From assembly GCF_900119315.1 (NCBI RefSeq), contig NZ_LT827010.1:6047001-6111000 (forward strand): a stretch of 64,000 bases of DNA, in the 5' to 3' direction. Under the pieces are notes generated by a model. It was not told the origin of the DNA. It saw only the letters and a program-made list of their open reading frames with translations, and ran no database searches. This DNA comes from Actinoplanes sp. SE50/110 (lineage in GTDB: Bacteria > Actinomycetota > Actinomycetes > Mycobacteriales > Micromonosporaceae). Of this stretch, positions 33,365-41,230 are shown in pieces (positions within the stretch are counted from its first letter, which is position 1; each line of letters starts with the position of its first letter). The translations under genes were made by a program, and so were the position numbers.

Positions 33365-33455
33365 GCCATCACGATCGGAGCGCGCCGGTTGCGGTCCGAG
33401 TGACGGCCGGCTGCATCCCGGTTGCCGAGGCCACACTTCCGTTCGACCGAGATCG

Positions 33456-33468
33456 TTAGCTAGGCTAA
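33456..33468. promoter_or_regulatory. TTAGC-TAG-GCTAA dyad upstream of the ABC exporter operon
   Basis: A perfect 5+5 inverted repeat 25-37 bases before the TTG start of the first exporter gene, in the position of a promoter. Its TAGGCTAA core resembles the middle of DtxR/IdeR iron boxes, but over the full 19-base consensus only about ten positions agree, so iron control is a weak suggestion. Confidence 0.35.
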
Positions 33469-33492
33469 GGACAACATCGGTAAGGAGCACCC

Positions 33493-35262
33493 TTGTCACC
33501 TGCCCCTCGCCGTGCCCCGCGGGCCGGCATCGATCCCGACCCGTCGAAGAGCTGGCTGCGGCGCGCCTGGCCGCTGCTCCGGTCACACCGCGCCCTGCTG
33601 GTCACCTCACTCGTGCTGTCCTTCGTCGGGCTGGTCGTGCAGGTGCAGATCCCGAATCTGGTCCGGATCGGCATCGACCGGGCGCTGGTCGCGCACACCG
33701 CCGGCCTGTCCCGCTACGTCGCCCTGATCACCGCCCTGTCGCTGATCCAGGGCGTGATCAACTATCTGGCCCGGCTCTACCTGCTGCGCACGGCCTACGA
33801 GTTGGAGTACGACCTGCGCAGCACGGTCTTCAGCCACTTCATGCGGATGTCGTACGGTTTCTACGACCGGGTGCAGTCCGGTGAGCTGATCTCCCGGGCC
33901 ACCGCCGACATCCGCGCCGTGCAGATGTATCTGACGTTCGGCCCGTCGATCCTGGTCCAGTGCATGATCGCGGTGATCGCGTTCGGACTGATGATCTCGG
34001 TCAACCCGTTGCTGGCCGTGGTGTCGATGCTGACCATGCCGGCCATCGCGGTGCTCGGCGTCCGGATGCGCAAGGCGATATTCCCGGTGTCCTGGCTGAT
34101 CCAGGCGCGCCTGGCCGGGGTGGCCACGGTGGTCGACGAGAACATCCAGGGCGTGCGGATCGTCAAGGCGTTCGCGGCCGAGCAGCAGCAGGTGGACACC
34201 CTGGCGTCGGCCGCCGACCGGGTCCGCTGGGCCTACGCCACCGACGCGAGGCTGCGCAGCCGCTGGACGCCGGTGATGGACAACCTGCCCCGGCTCGGCC
34301 TGGCGCTGGTCCTGCTGATCGGCGGCCTGATGGTGCTGAACGGGCACGCGACGGTCGGCACCGTGGTGGCCTTCAACTCCTACATCCTGATGCTGCAGCC
34401 GCCGTTCCGGATGCTCGGCATGATCATCATGATGGGCCAGCGAGCCGCCGCCTCCGCCCGCCGCATCTACGACATTCTCGATACAGAAGCCGAGATAACC
34501 GAGAGAACAGAGGCCGCGGCGCCGCCGCCGCGGGGCGCCGTCTCTTTCGACGATGTCCGCTTCGCCTACCCGGACGGCACCCCGGGCCTCAAGGGCCTCA
34601 CCCTCCACCTCGAACCGGGCGAAACCGTGGCCCTGGTCGGCGCCACCGGATCGGGCAAATCGACCATCGCCCGGCTGGCCGCCCGCTTCTACGACGTCAC
34701 CGAGGGCACCGTGGAGATCGACGGCGTGGACGTCCGCGACTACCCCTTGGCGACCCTGCGGGACCGGGTGGGGATCGTCCCCGACGAGCCCTTCCTCTTC
34801 TCCATCTCCCTGCACGACAACATCGCTTTCGGACACCCGCACGCCACCAGGGAGCAGGTCATCGCCGCCGCCACCGCGGCCGGCGCCGCCGAGTTCATCC
34901 AGGAGCTCCCCCAGGGATACGACACGGTGGTCGGCGAGCGTGGCTACACCCTCTCCGGCGGCCAGCGCCAGCGCGTCGCCATCGCCCGGGCGCTGCTGGT
35001 CAACCCCCCGATCCTGATCCTGGACGACGCCACCAGCGCGGTCGACGTCCGCGTCGAGCACGAGATCCACGAGTCGCTGCGCGCCCTGATGGCCGGCCGC
35101 ACCACGATCATGGTGGCGCACCGCCTCGCCACGATAGGCCTCGCGGACCGGGTCATCCTGATCGACGACGGTCGCGTCCTCGCCGACGGCACACACGCCG
35201 AGTTGCTCGCCTCCGAGCCGCGCTACAGCGCGGTTCTGGCCCAGAAGGAGCCGGTCGCATGA
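33493..35262 (+). CDS. ABC exporter half-transporter A (degenerate ATP site)
   Basis: A 589-residue ATP-binding/permease protein with six transmembrane helices (residues 35-310) and an ATPase domain. Walker A is GATGSGKST near residue 383, the signature LSGGQ near 486 is canonical, but the residue after Walker B is Asp (ILDDATS) instead of the catalytic Glu. This is the pattern of the degenerate subunit in heterodimeric exporters. The TTG start is preceded by AAGGAG. Its stop overlaps the ATG of the partner gene. Substrate unknown; lipids or drugs are typical. Confidence 0.92.
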   Translation: MSPAPRRAPRAGIDPDPSKSWLRRAWPLLRSHRALLVTSLVLSFVGLVVQVQIPNLVRIGIDRALVAHTAGLSRYVALITALSLIQGVINYLARLYLLRTAYELEYDLRSTVFSHFMRMSYGFYDRVQSGELISRATADIRAVQMYLTFGPSILVQCMIAVIAFGLMISVNPLLAVVSMLTMPAIAVLGVRMRKAIFPVSWLIQARLAGVATVVDENIQGVRIVKAFAAEQQQVDTLASAADRVRWAYATDARLRSRWTPVMDNLPRLGLALVLLIGGLMVLNGHATVGTVVAFNSYILMLQPPFRMLGMIIMMGQRAAASARRIYDILDTEAEITERTEAAAPPPRGAVSFDDVRFAYPDGTPGLKGLTLHLEPGETVALVGATGSGKSTIARLAARFYDVTEGTVEIDGVDVRDYPLATLRDRVGIVPDEPFLFSISLHDNIAFGHPHATREQVIAAATAAGAAEFIQELPQGYDTVVGERGYTLSGGQRQRVAIARALLVNPPILILDDATSAVDVRVEHEIHESLRALMAGRTTIMVAHRLATIGLADRVILIDDGRVLADGTHAELLASEPRYSAVLAQKEPVA

Positions 35263-37163
35263 GCATGTTCGGAGGCGGCTTCGGCGGCCCGGGCCACGCC
35301 ATCCCCGGCCGGCACGGCAGCGGCACCCCGTTCGCCGGCATCCCGCCCGAGCTGGCCGCCGGCGTCGCCCGCCTGGAGGCCGCCGAGCCGCCGCTGCCGG
35401 CTCCGGACGAGCCGTTCCACCAACAGCCCGACACCCGCCGGCTGACCCTGTGGTCGCTGCTGGCCAACCGCCCGGGCTTGCTGGTCACCGCCGCACTGGC
35501 CGTCCTGGCCGAGGCGTTGCTGCTGCAGGCCGGCCCGCTGCTGGTGCAGATCGGCATCGACCACGGCATCGTGGCCCGCGACGTCCCGGTGCTTGTCGTC
35601 TCGGCGCTGGCGTTCGTCGCCGCGGTCGCCCTGACCGCGGTCGCCTCCGGGGTGCGGATCCGGCAGAGTGGCCGGCTCGCCGCGTACGTCACCCGTGATC
35701 TGCGCGTCCGGGTCTTCGCCCACCTGCAGCGTCTCAGCCTGGATTTCTACACCAGGGAGAAGGCCGGCGTCACGATGACCCGGATGACCTCCGACGTGGA
35801 GGCGTTGCAGCAGCTGCTGCAGGAGGGTTTCGCCCAGTTCCTGATCCAGGGCCTCACCATGATCGTGGTCACCGTCGTCCTGGTGCACTACGACGCGGAG
35901 CTGGCGCTGATCACGTTGCTGCTGGTGGTGCCGCCCCTGGCCGCCCTGTCGATCTGGTTCCGCCGGGCCGCCGACCTCGGCTACCGGCGGCAGCGCGACG
36001 CGATCGCCGCTCTCTTCTCACACCTTTCGGAGAGTCTGTACGGCGTTCGCGTGATCACCGCGCACAACCGGCAGCAGCGCAGCGTGGTCGAGCACCGCGA
36101 GGTGGTCGGCGCGTACCGGGACGCCAACGACCACACCGGACGGATCAACGCGGTGTACGGGCCGGGCAGTTCGGTGATCGGCCTGCTGGGCCTGGCCGCG
36201 CTGCTGGCGATCGGCGGCCGGCGGGTGCTGCGCGGCGAGCTGACCATCGGCGAGCTGACCGCGTTCGTGCTGTACATCAACGCGTTCTTCCAGCCGGTGC
36301 AGCAGCTGGTCCAGCTGTACACCAACTATCAGCAGGCCAGGGCGGCCCTCGGCAAGCTGCGCGGGCTGCTCGGGACGGTCACCGGCGTACCGGAGAGCAT
36401 CGACGCCCGGCAGTTGCCGCCGGCGACCGGCGGCATCGAGTTCCGCGGCGTTTCCTTCGGGTACGTGCCGGACCGTCCCGTCCTGCGCGACGTCACCCTG
36501 CGCATCGCGCCGGGCGAGACGATCGCCTGCGTCGGCCCGACCGGCGCCGGCAAGTCCACGCTGGCCAAACTGGTCGCCCGGCTCTACGACCCGGACCGCG
36601 GCGCGATCCTGATCGACGGTCACGACCTGCGCGAGGTGACCCTCGACTCGCTGCACCGGCAGGTCGGGGTCGTCCCGCAGGAGCCGTTCCTGTTCGCCGG
36701 CAGCCTGCGGGACAACATCGCCTTCGCCCGCCCGGACGCCGCCGACGCCGAGGTGGACGCCGCCGTCGACGCGGTCGGCCTGCGGGACCTGGTGGACCGC
36801 TCGCCGGACGGCCTGCACACCGTCCTGCACGAGCGCGGCCAGTCGGTCTCCTCCGGCGAACGCCAGTTGATCGCGCTGGCCCGCGTCTTCGTCGCCGCCC
36901 CGCGGATCATCGTGCTCGACGAGGCCACCTCGAGCCTCGACCTGCGTTCCGAGCTGCGGGTCGAGGCCGCCGTCCAGCGCCTCCTGCAGGGCCGGACGGC
37001 GATCCTGGTGGCACACCGCCTGTCCACCGCGCGTCGCGCCGACCGGGTGATCGTCGTCGACGACGGCGGCATCCTCGAATCCGGCTCGCACGACGAGCTG
37101 ATCGCCGCCGGCGGCCGCTACGCCTCGATGTTCGCCACCTGGGAGTCCCACGCGGCCGCATGA
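35259..37163 (+). CDS. ABC exporter half-transporter B (catalytic ATP site, altered signature)
   Basis: A 634-residue partner of the preceding protein. A 75-residue Gly/Pro-rich cytoplasmic extension precedes six helices (residues about 80-340) and the ATPase domain. Walker A is GPTGAGKST near residue 426, Walker B IVLDEATSSLD near 550 has the catalytic Glu, but the signature is SSGER near 530 instead of LSGGQ. Pairing with subunit A gives one consensus site (Walker boxes here, LSGGQ there) and one degenerate site. The ATGA overlap at 35259 couples their translation. Confidence 0.92.
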   Translation: MSMFGGGFGGPGHAIPGRHGSGTPFAGIPPELAAGVARLEAAEPPLPAPDEPFHQQPDTRRLTLWSLLANRPGLLVTAALAVLAEALLLQAGPLLVQIGIDHGIVARDVPVLVVSALAFVAAVALTAVASGVRIRQSGRLAAYVTRDLRVRVFAHLQRLSLDFYTREKAGVTMTRMTSDVEALQQLLQEGFAQFLIQGLTMIVVTVVLVHYDAELALITLLLVVPPLAALSIWFRRAADLGYRRQRDAIAALFSHLSESLYGVRVITAHNRQQRSVVEHREVVGAYRDANDHTGRINAVYGPGSSVIGLLGLAALLAIGGRRVLRGELTIGELTAFVLYINAFFQPVQQLVQLYTNYQQARAALGKLRGLLGTVTGVPESIDARQLPPATGGIEFRGVSFGYVPDRPVLRDVTLRIAPGETIACVGPTGAGKSTLAKLVARLYDPDRGAILIDGHDLREVTLDSLHRQVGVVPQEPFLFAGSLRDNIAFARPDAADAEVDAAVDAVGLRDLVDRSPDGLHTVLHERGQSVSSGERQLIALARVFVAAPRIIVLDEATSSLDLRSELRVEAAVQRLLQGRTAILVAHRLSTARRADRVIVVDDGGILESGSHDELIAAGGRYASMFATWESHAAA

Positions 37164-37256
37164 CCTCCCGCGGGCGCAGAGTCCGGTGGACGCGCCGGGC
37201 GGGATCCGGGCATACCGGGTCCCGCTCTCCGCCTCCCTGGCCGCATCGGGGATCGC

Positions 37257-38168
37257 CTATCCCGCGACGCGCTTCAGGAGCTCGGCGAGTGCCTCGAACA
37301 GGTCTTCCTCGTGCTCGCCCTCGCTGTGCGCGGTCGCGGTGACGGTCACCCGTCGCTCCGGGTCGATCAGCGCATACTGACCGTACGCTCCGTCCATCCG
37401 GTACGTGCCGTCCCCGCTGAGCCAGACGCCGAGGCCGTAACCGTGCCCGAACTGGGCGGCGCGCTGCGCCATCGCGGTGGTGTCGACGGTCTCGGCGGGC
37501 ATCCGCCGCACGTACTCCGCCGGAATGATCTGCCGTCCCTCCCAGACGCCCTCCTGCAGCAGCAGCCGCGCGAAGCGCGCGAGCTCCCCGGTTTTCAGGA
37601 ACAGATCGGACTCGGCGAACGGGAACCCCAGCGGGCAGGTGTGCCACGCCGGGTTGTGCAGGTCCAGCGGCCGGAACAGCCGCGGCAGCAGGTAGGCCCG
37701 CACGTCGGCGCCGGTGGTCCGGGCGATCAGCCGGCCCACCGCATAGGGCCCCGAGCCGGTGTACGAGAACCGCTCCCCCGGTTCGGCGTCCAGTGGCGCC
37801 GCCAGGAACTCGTGCAGCAGATCCGCCGCGTCGATCCGCTCACTGGCGAACCACTTGTGCGTCGACCCGCTGGTCATCGTGATCAGATGCCGCACGGTGA
37901 CCCGCTCGAACCCGTCCGCGGCGATCCCGCGAAGCTCCGGGAAGTGGTCGAGGAACAGGTCGTCGAGCCGGAACCGGCCGTCGGCCTCGGCCAGCCCGGC
38001 CGCCACCGACGTGAACGTCTTGGACACCGAGTACAGATTGACCCGGTCGTCGGACCGGAACCGGTGGGTCAGCGGTTCGTGCCCCTCCCGGTACACGTGG
38101 ATGCCGTAGGTCCCCAGTCGCCGTTCCCGGTCGACACGGACGAAATCAGCCAGAAGATCGTCGTTCAC
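37257..38168 (-). CDS. Serine hydrolase of the class C beta-lactamase / DD-peptidase family
   Basis: A 303-residue penicillin-recognising hydrolase. The nucleophile is in SVSKTFTS (SxxK), and the second motif position reads YTGSGPY where class C enzymes have Tyr-x-Asn, so the third residue is Gly. The C-terminal box appears as DGAYGQYAL in place of KTG/HTG. There is no signal peptide, so it is cytoplasmic, which argues for an esterase or peptidase role rather than beta-lactam resistance. The GTG start at 38168 is 17 bases from a divergent gene. Confidence 0.85.
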   Translation of the reverse strand: MNDDLLADFVRVDRERRLGTYGIHVYREGHEPLTHRFRSDDRVNLYSVSKTFTSVAAGLAEADGRFRLDDLFLDHFPELRGIAADGFERVTVRHLITMTSGSTHKWFASERIDAADLLHEFLAAPLDAEPGERFSYTGSGPYAVGRLIARTTGADVRAYLLPRLFRPLDLHNPAWHTCPLGFPFAESDLFLKTGELARFARLLLQEGVWEGRQIIPAEYVRRMPAETVDTTAMAQRAAQFGHGYGLGVWLSGDGTYRMDGAYGQYALIDPERRVTVTATAHSEGEHEEDLFEALAELLKRVAG

Positions 38169-38185
38169 ACCCGGACGATACCTAC

Positions 38186-38938
38186 ATGCGACAGATGACG
38201 GTGGTATCGCTCAATCTCTGTGTCGGGCTGCGCAACAGCCTGCCGCCGCTGCGCGAGCGGGCGGCGGCGATCGGCGAACAGCTGGAGGACTCCGGCGCGC
38301 AGGCGGTGCTGCTGCAGGAGGTGTGGACGCGGCGGGCACTACGCGACATCCGGGCCCGGCTGCCCTCGTACCGCAACTGGGTCTGCAAGAGCGGTCTGGC
38401 GATCGGCGGCCGGGAACCGCTGAGCGAACCCCGATTCCGGCGCTTCGCCGGCGTGCCCGCCGGACATCGCAGCCAACTGGTCCGGGCGGCGGCGGGACGC
38501 TGGTTCCGCGGTCTGCTGACGGCCCGGACCGCGGACGGGGCGCTGCTCGGCAACACCCAGCTGACGTCCAATCGGGACGGTGACTGGTCCACCGGAAACC
38601 GCCATGACGCTCTGCAACGCGGGCAGCTGAGGTCCCTGCACGCGGCGATGCGGGCGGCCGGCGACGCGCCGTTGCGCATCCTCGGCGGCGACTTCAACGT
38701 GGCCGCCGACAGCCCGCTGTATTCGGCGGTCACCGATGGCGACACCTGGACGGACCCGTTCGCCGGCGACCCGCGCGCCACGTTCCGCATCGAATGCCTG
38801 CCGGCCGGCAGCACCGCTCACCGCATCGACTACCTGCTGGTCAGCGGCGACGGGTGGCACGTCGCCGCACGTGAGCTGCTGTTCACCGGTGATCTGCTCA
38901 GCGACCACTGCGCCCCGCTGGTCCGGGTGACGTGCTAG
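38186..38938 (+). CDS. Endonuclease/exonuclease/phosphatase-family protein
   Basis: A 250-residue metal-dependent phosphodiesterase. The fold's motifs are all present: VVSLNLCVG (first Asn), LLQEVW (metal-binding Glu), GGDFNVAADSPLY (Asp-x-Asn) and LSDHCAPLVR (Asp-His base). It may act on DNA, phosphoinositides or other phosphodiesters; the sequence does not decide. No signal peptide is seen. The start may be the ATG at 38186 or the next in-frame one at 38195. It ends four bases inside the convergent gene. Confidence 0.87.
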   Translation: MRQMTVVSLNLCVGLRNSLPPLRERAAAIGEQLEDSGAQAVLLQEVWTRRALRDIRARLPSYRNWVCKSGLAIGGREPLSEPRFRRFAGVPAGHRSQLVRAAAGRWFRGLLTARTADGALLGNTQLTSNRDGDWSTGNRHDALQRGQLRSLHAAMRAAGDAPLRILGGDFNVAADSPLYSAVTDGDTWTDPFAGDPRATFRIECLPAGSTAHRIDYLLVSGDGWHVAARELLFTGDLLSDHCAPLVRVTC

Positions 38939-40002
38939 CCGACCGGGACCAGGAAGGCGAAGACGCGGACGCCGACCGGGCCGGTCGGTAGCGGGGCGGG
39001 GGCGGCGGCGGTCACCTTCGAGCCGGCCTCCCACGGTTCGCCGTCGAGGAAGACCTCGTTGGTCAGCATCCGGCCGTCCTGGTAGGCGGTGAAGAAGCGC
39101 AGCGCGTGCACCGCCCGGCTCAGCGGGACGTCCCGGAGGGCGGCGAGCAGCTCGTCGAGGACCGCCTCGGCGGACGGCACCGGGTCGGTCGCGAACAGGT
39201 CCACCTGCGCGCCGAGCAGCAGGTCGAACTCGCCGGCCGGGTGGCTGAAGCGTTCCACGTGCACGTTGTCGCCGGCCGCGCCGCGGTCCAGCAGGGCGGC
39301 GATCATCGGGTAGGCGACCGCCCGCTCGAACATCGCGAGGGTCTGGAAGATCGCCTCCTTCCAGGTGGGCGCCACCCCGACGCAGCTCTCCACCATCCAC
39401 GGGCGGGCCAGCGCCGGATGGTTCACCGCGAAGTTCACCTGCGCCACCACCAGCTCCGGCGCCGGCCGCGGATGCGCCGCCAGGGTGGCCCGGAACTCGG
39501 CCTCGCCCAGCCGCAGATCGTCGCCGATCGGCACCCCGTACGCGGTCATCCAGTGCGCGAACACGCTCGCCGGCGACGGCACCCCGCCACTGCCCGACCC
39601 GACCGGCAGCAGCGCGTCCTCCAGCGCGATCGGCCCGAGGCGCAGCTTCGTGAGCTCCGCCCCGCCCTGCACGGCCTGGCTGACCGCCGCCACCTCACTG
39701 CTGTACCCGGCGATCCGGGCGATCTCCGCCTCGTCGGCGATCAGGGCTCGCCGGGCCGCCGCCTGGTAGACCGGGTCCCGGTCGAGACGCCGCCGGGTCT
39801 CCCCGTCGAGGAACGTCTCGTCCACCGACGCCCCGTCGATCACCCGGCGTCCGAAGGCGAGCGGCAGGAAGTAGGTGAGCCGCTCCGCCAGCCACGGCTC
39901 CACGCCGCCGCTGAGCAGCTTCCCCTTGACCTCATCCCCGCTCACCGGCGCCGCGCTCTCACAGAACGCCGTGACACCCACCACAACAGCCTCGTCGAAC
40001 AT
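38935..40002 (-). CDS. Conserved-looking hypothetical protein
   Basis: A 355-residue soluble protein with no signal peptide or membrane segment. The N-terminal 150 residues are acidic and helical; the C-terminal half has a regular alpha/beta pattern with VNFAVNHPALARPWMVESCV, MFERAVAYPMIAALLD and HALRFFTAYQDGRMLTNEVF. The latter resembles, from memory, actinobacterial DUF6348 proteins, which have no known function. No catalytic signature is visible. It overlaps the convergent phosphatase gene by four bases and has no operon partner. Confidence 0.75.
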   Translation of the reverse strand: MFDEAVVVGVTAFCESAAPVSGDEVKGKLLSGGVEPWLAERLTYFLPLAFGRRVIDGASVDETFLDGETRRRLDRDPVYQAAARRALIADEAEIARIAGYSSEVAAVSQAVQGGAELTKLRLGPIALEDALLPVGSGSGGVPSPASVFAHWMTAYGVPIGDDLRLGEAEFRATLAAHPRPAPELVVAQVNFAVNHPALARPWMVESCVGVAPTWKEAIFQTLAMFERAVAYPMIAALLDRGAAGDNVHVERFSHPAGEFDLLLGAQVDLFATDPVPSAEAVLDELLAALRDVPLSRAVHALRFFTAYQDGRMLTNEVFLDGEPWEAGSKVTAAAPAPLPTGPVGVRVFAFLVPVG

Positions 40003-40111
40003 CGCGTGAGCGTACCGCCCCGCTGATCTCCCGTAACCTCACGAAATCATCAAGATCAAAGCCGATCCGGCACGGCCGAGGCCGGCAACAAACGTCACCC
40101 GGGAGAGCCCG

Positions 40112-40141
40112 ATGAGCATGACAAAGATGACACTGTCCTGA
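40112..40141 (+). CDS. Nine-residue upstream frame coupled to the PEP-mutase-like gene
   Basis: ATG at 40112 opens a nine-codon frame (MSMTKMTLS) whose TGA shares its last base with the ATG of the next gene (TGATG). GGGAGAG lies just before it. The structure would make translation of the main gene depend on termination of the short frame. It could also be chance. Confidence 0.35.
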   Translation: MSMTKMTLS

Positions 40142-41064
40142 TGACCGCCACCGCTCTGCGCGCCCTCCTGCACTCCGGCCGGGTCACCCACGTGCCCGGC
40201 GTCCACGACCCGGCGACCGCCGCGCTCGCGGTCGCCGCCGGGCACCGGGCCGTCCACCTGTCCGGCGCGGCCGTCTCGGCGACCATGCTGGGCCGCCCCG
40301 ACCTCGGCTTCGTCCCCGCGACACAGCTCGCCGACCGGGCGTCCATCCTGGTCCCGGTGCTGAACGGGGTGCCGGTGCTGGCCGACGCGGACACCGGTTT
40401 CGACGACCCGGAGCACGCCGTGTGGACCGGCCTCGCCTACCACCGGGCCGGCATCTCCGGGCTGCACCTACCGGATCGGGCCGGCATCTCCGGGCTGCCG
40501 CTGCCGGACCGGGCCGGCATCTCCGGGCTGCGGCTGCCGGACCGGGCCGGCGCGACGGGGCGCCACGAGGTGATCGCTCCCGGGCCGGCGGCCGCCAAGG
40601 TCAGGGCGCTGGCCGACCGGGTGCCGGAGCTGGTGGTGATCGCCCGGACCGACGCGTACGCGGCCGACGGCCTGGGCGAGACGATCCGGCGCTGTGTCGC
40701 CTACGCCGAGGCGGGCGCCGACGCGATCCTCCCGGGGGGCGTGCACGACCTCGGGGAGCTCGACCGGATCAGCCGGGCGGTCAACGGCGTACCGCTGGTG
40801 GTCGATCGCAGTGAAGCCGCCGGCAGTCCGCCCGCCTCGACCGACAGCGATCTGGCCGCGGCCGGCGTCCGGCTGGTCCTGCACCCGGTCGCCGCGCTGC
40901 TCGCCGCGATGCGCGCCGCGTCGCTGGCCTACCGCGCGATCGCCGAGACCGGCACCGCCGAGCAGGTCGACCGCCTGCCGTGGGCCGCGTTCACCGCCCT
41001 GGCCGGCCCGGACGAGACCGCGGACAGCGACGCCCGCTCCGTGCCCGCGGGTCTGCAGACGTGA
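40141..41064 (+). CDS. Isocitrate lyase / PEP mutase-family protein with a triplicated active-site loop
   Basis: A 307-residue TIM-barrel protein of the family that includes methylisocitrate lyase and carboxyphosphonoenolpyruvate mutase. Conserved pieces are the N-terminal GVHDPATAALAVAAGH, the metal-site VLADADTGF, and VVIARTDAY. Where the family has IEDQ followed by a K-x-C-G-H catalytic loop, this protein has RAGISGLxLPD three times in a row (residues about 102-134) and then ATGRHEVIAPG; the KxCGH motif is absent. The barrel frame is otherwise intact and ends normally. Lyase activity is therefore doubtful; a PEP-mutase-like or lost activity is possible. Confidence 0.85.
   Translation: MTATALRALLHSGRVTHVPGVHDPATAALAVAAGHRAVHLSGAAVSATMLGRPDLGFVPATQLADRASILVPVLNGVPVLADADTGFDDPEHAVWTGLAYHRAGISGLHLPDRAGISGLPLPDRAGISGLRLPDRAGATGRHEVIAPGPAAAKVRALADRVPELVVIARTDAYAADGLGETIRRCVAYAEAGADAILPGGVHDLGELDRISRAVNGVPLVVDRSEAAGSPPASTDSDLAAAGVRLVLHPVAALLAAMRAASLAYRAIAETGTAEQVDRLPWAAFTALAGPDETADSDARSVPAGLQT
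40444..40542 (+). repeat. 33-bp in-frame minisatellite, three copies
   Basis: Units start at 40444, 40477 and 40510, each beginning CGGGCCGGCATCTCCGGGCT, with a partial fourth at 40543. The unit encodes 11 residues (RAGISGLxLPD) with one variable codon. The repeat lies exactly at the active-site loop of the PEP-mutase-like protein. Confidence 0.95.
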
Positions 41065-41125
41065 ACCGTCGGGCCACGGGTGATATCTTGCTGCCGACGT
41101 GACGCGGACCGAGGAGGTGGGACCC

Positions 41126-41179
41126 ATGACTGCTGCAACGCTGTGGGTGCTCCTCCCGCCGTCACGGTCGGGCGACTGA
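41126..41179 (+). CDS. 17-residue leader peptide upstream of the monooxygenase gene
   Basis: A short frame, MTAATLWVLLPPSRSGD, with an ideal GAGGAGG ribosome-binding site seven to eight bases before its ATG. It ends 51 bases before the monooxygenase start, and its last codons lie inside a potential hairpin. The strong initiation signal and conserved spacing suggest a regulatory leader rather than a chance frame. A TGATATCTTG stretch at 41080-41090 may hold the -10 box. Confidence 0.5.
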   Translation: MTAATLWVLLPPSRSGD

Positions 41180-41218
41180 CGTCACCGTCGCCGGGAGCGC
41201 CGTCACCGGGCACTCCCG
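41171..41218 (+). promoter_or_regulatory. Candidate attenuator with alternative hairpins
   Basis: GGCGAC at 41171-41176 can pair with GTCGCC at 41187-41192; CGGGAG at 41192-41197 can pair with CTCCCG at 41213-41218. The two share base 41192, so they abut and compete at the junction. The first overlaps the stop codon of the 17-residue leader; the second ends beside the GAAAGG ribosome-binding site of the monooxygenase gene. A ribosome stalled on the leader would block the first stem. Confidence 0.4.
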
Positions 41219-41230
41219 AAAGGCATTCCC

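Noticed and set aside
37257..38168. Beta-lactam resistance gene
   Set aside because: The protein has no signal peptide, lacks the Tyr-x-Asn and KTG boxes in canonical form, and is better called a generic serine hydrolase.
41040..41125. Possible rifamycin-associated element upstream of the monooxygenase gene
   Set aside because: The CTTGC in TATCTTGCTGCC looks like one half of the known inverted repeat, but the second half is absent.
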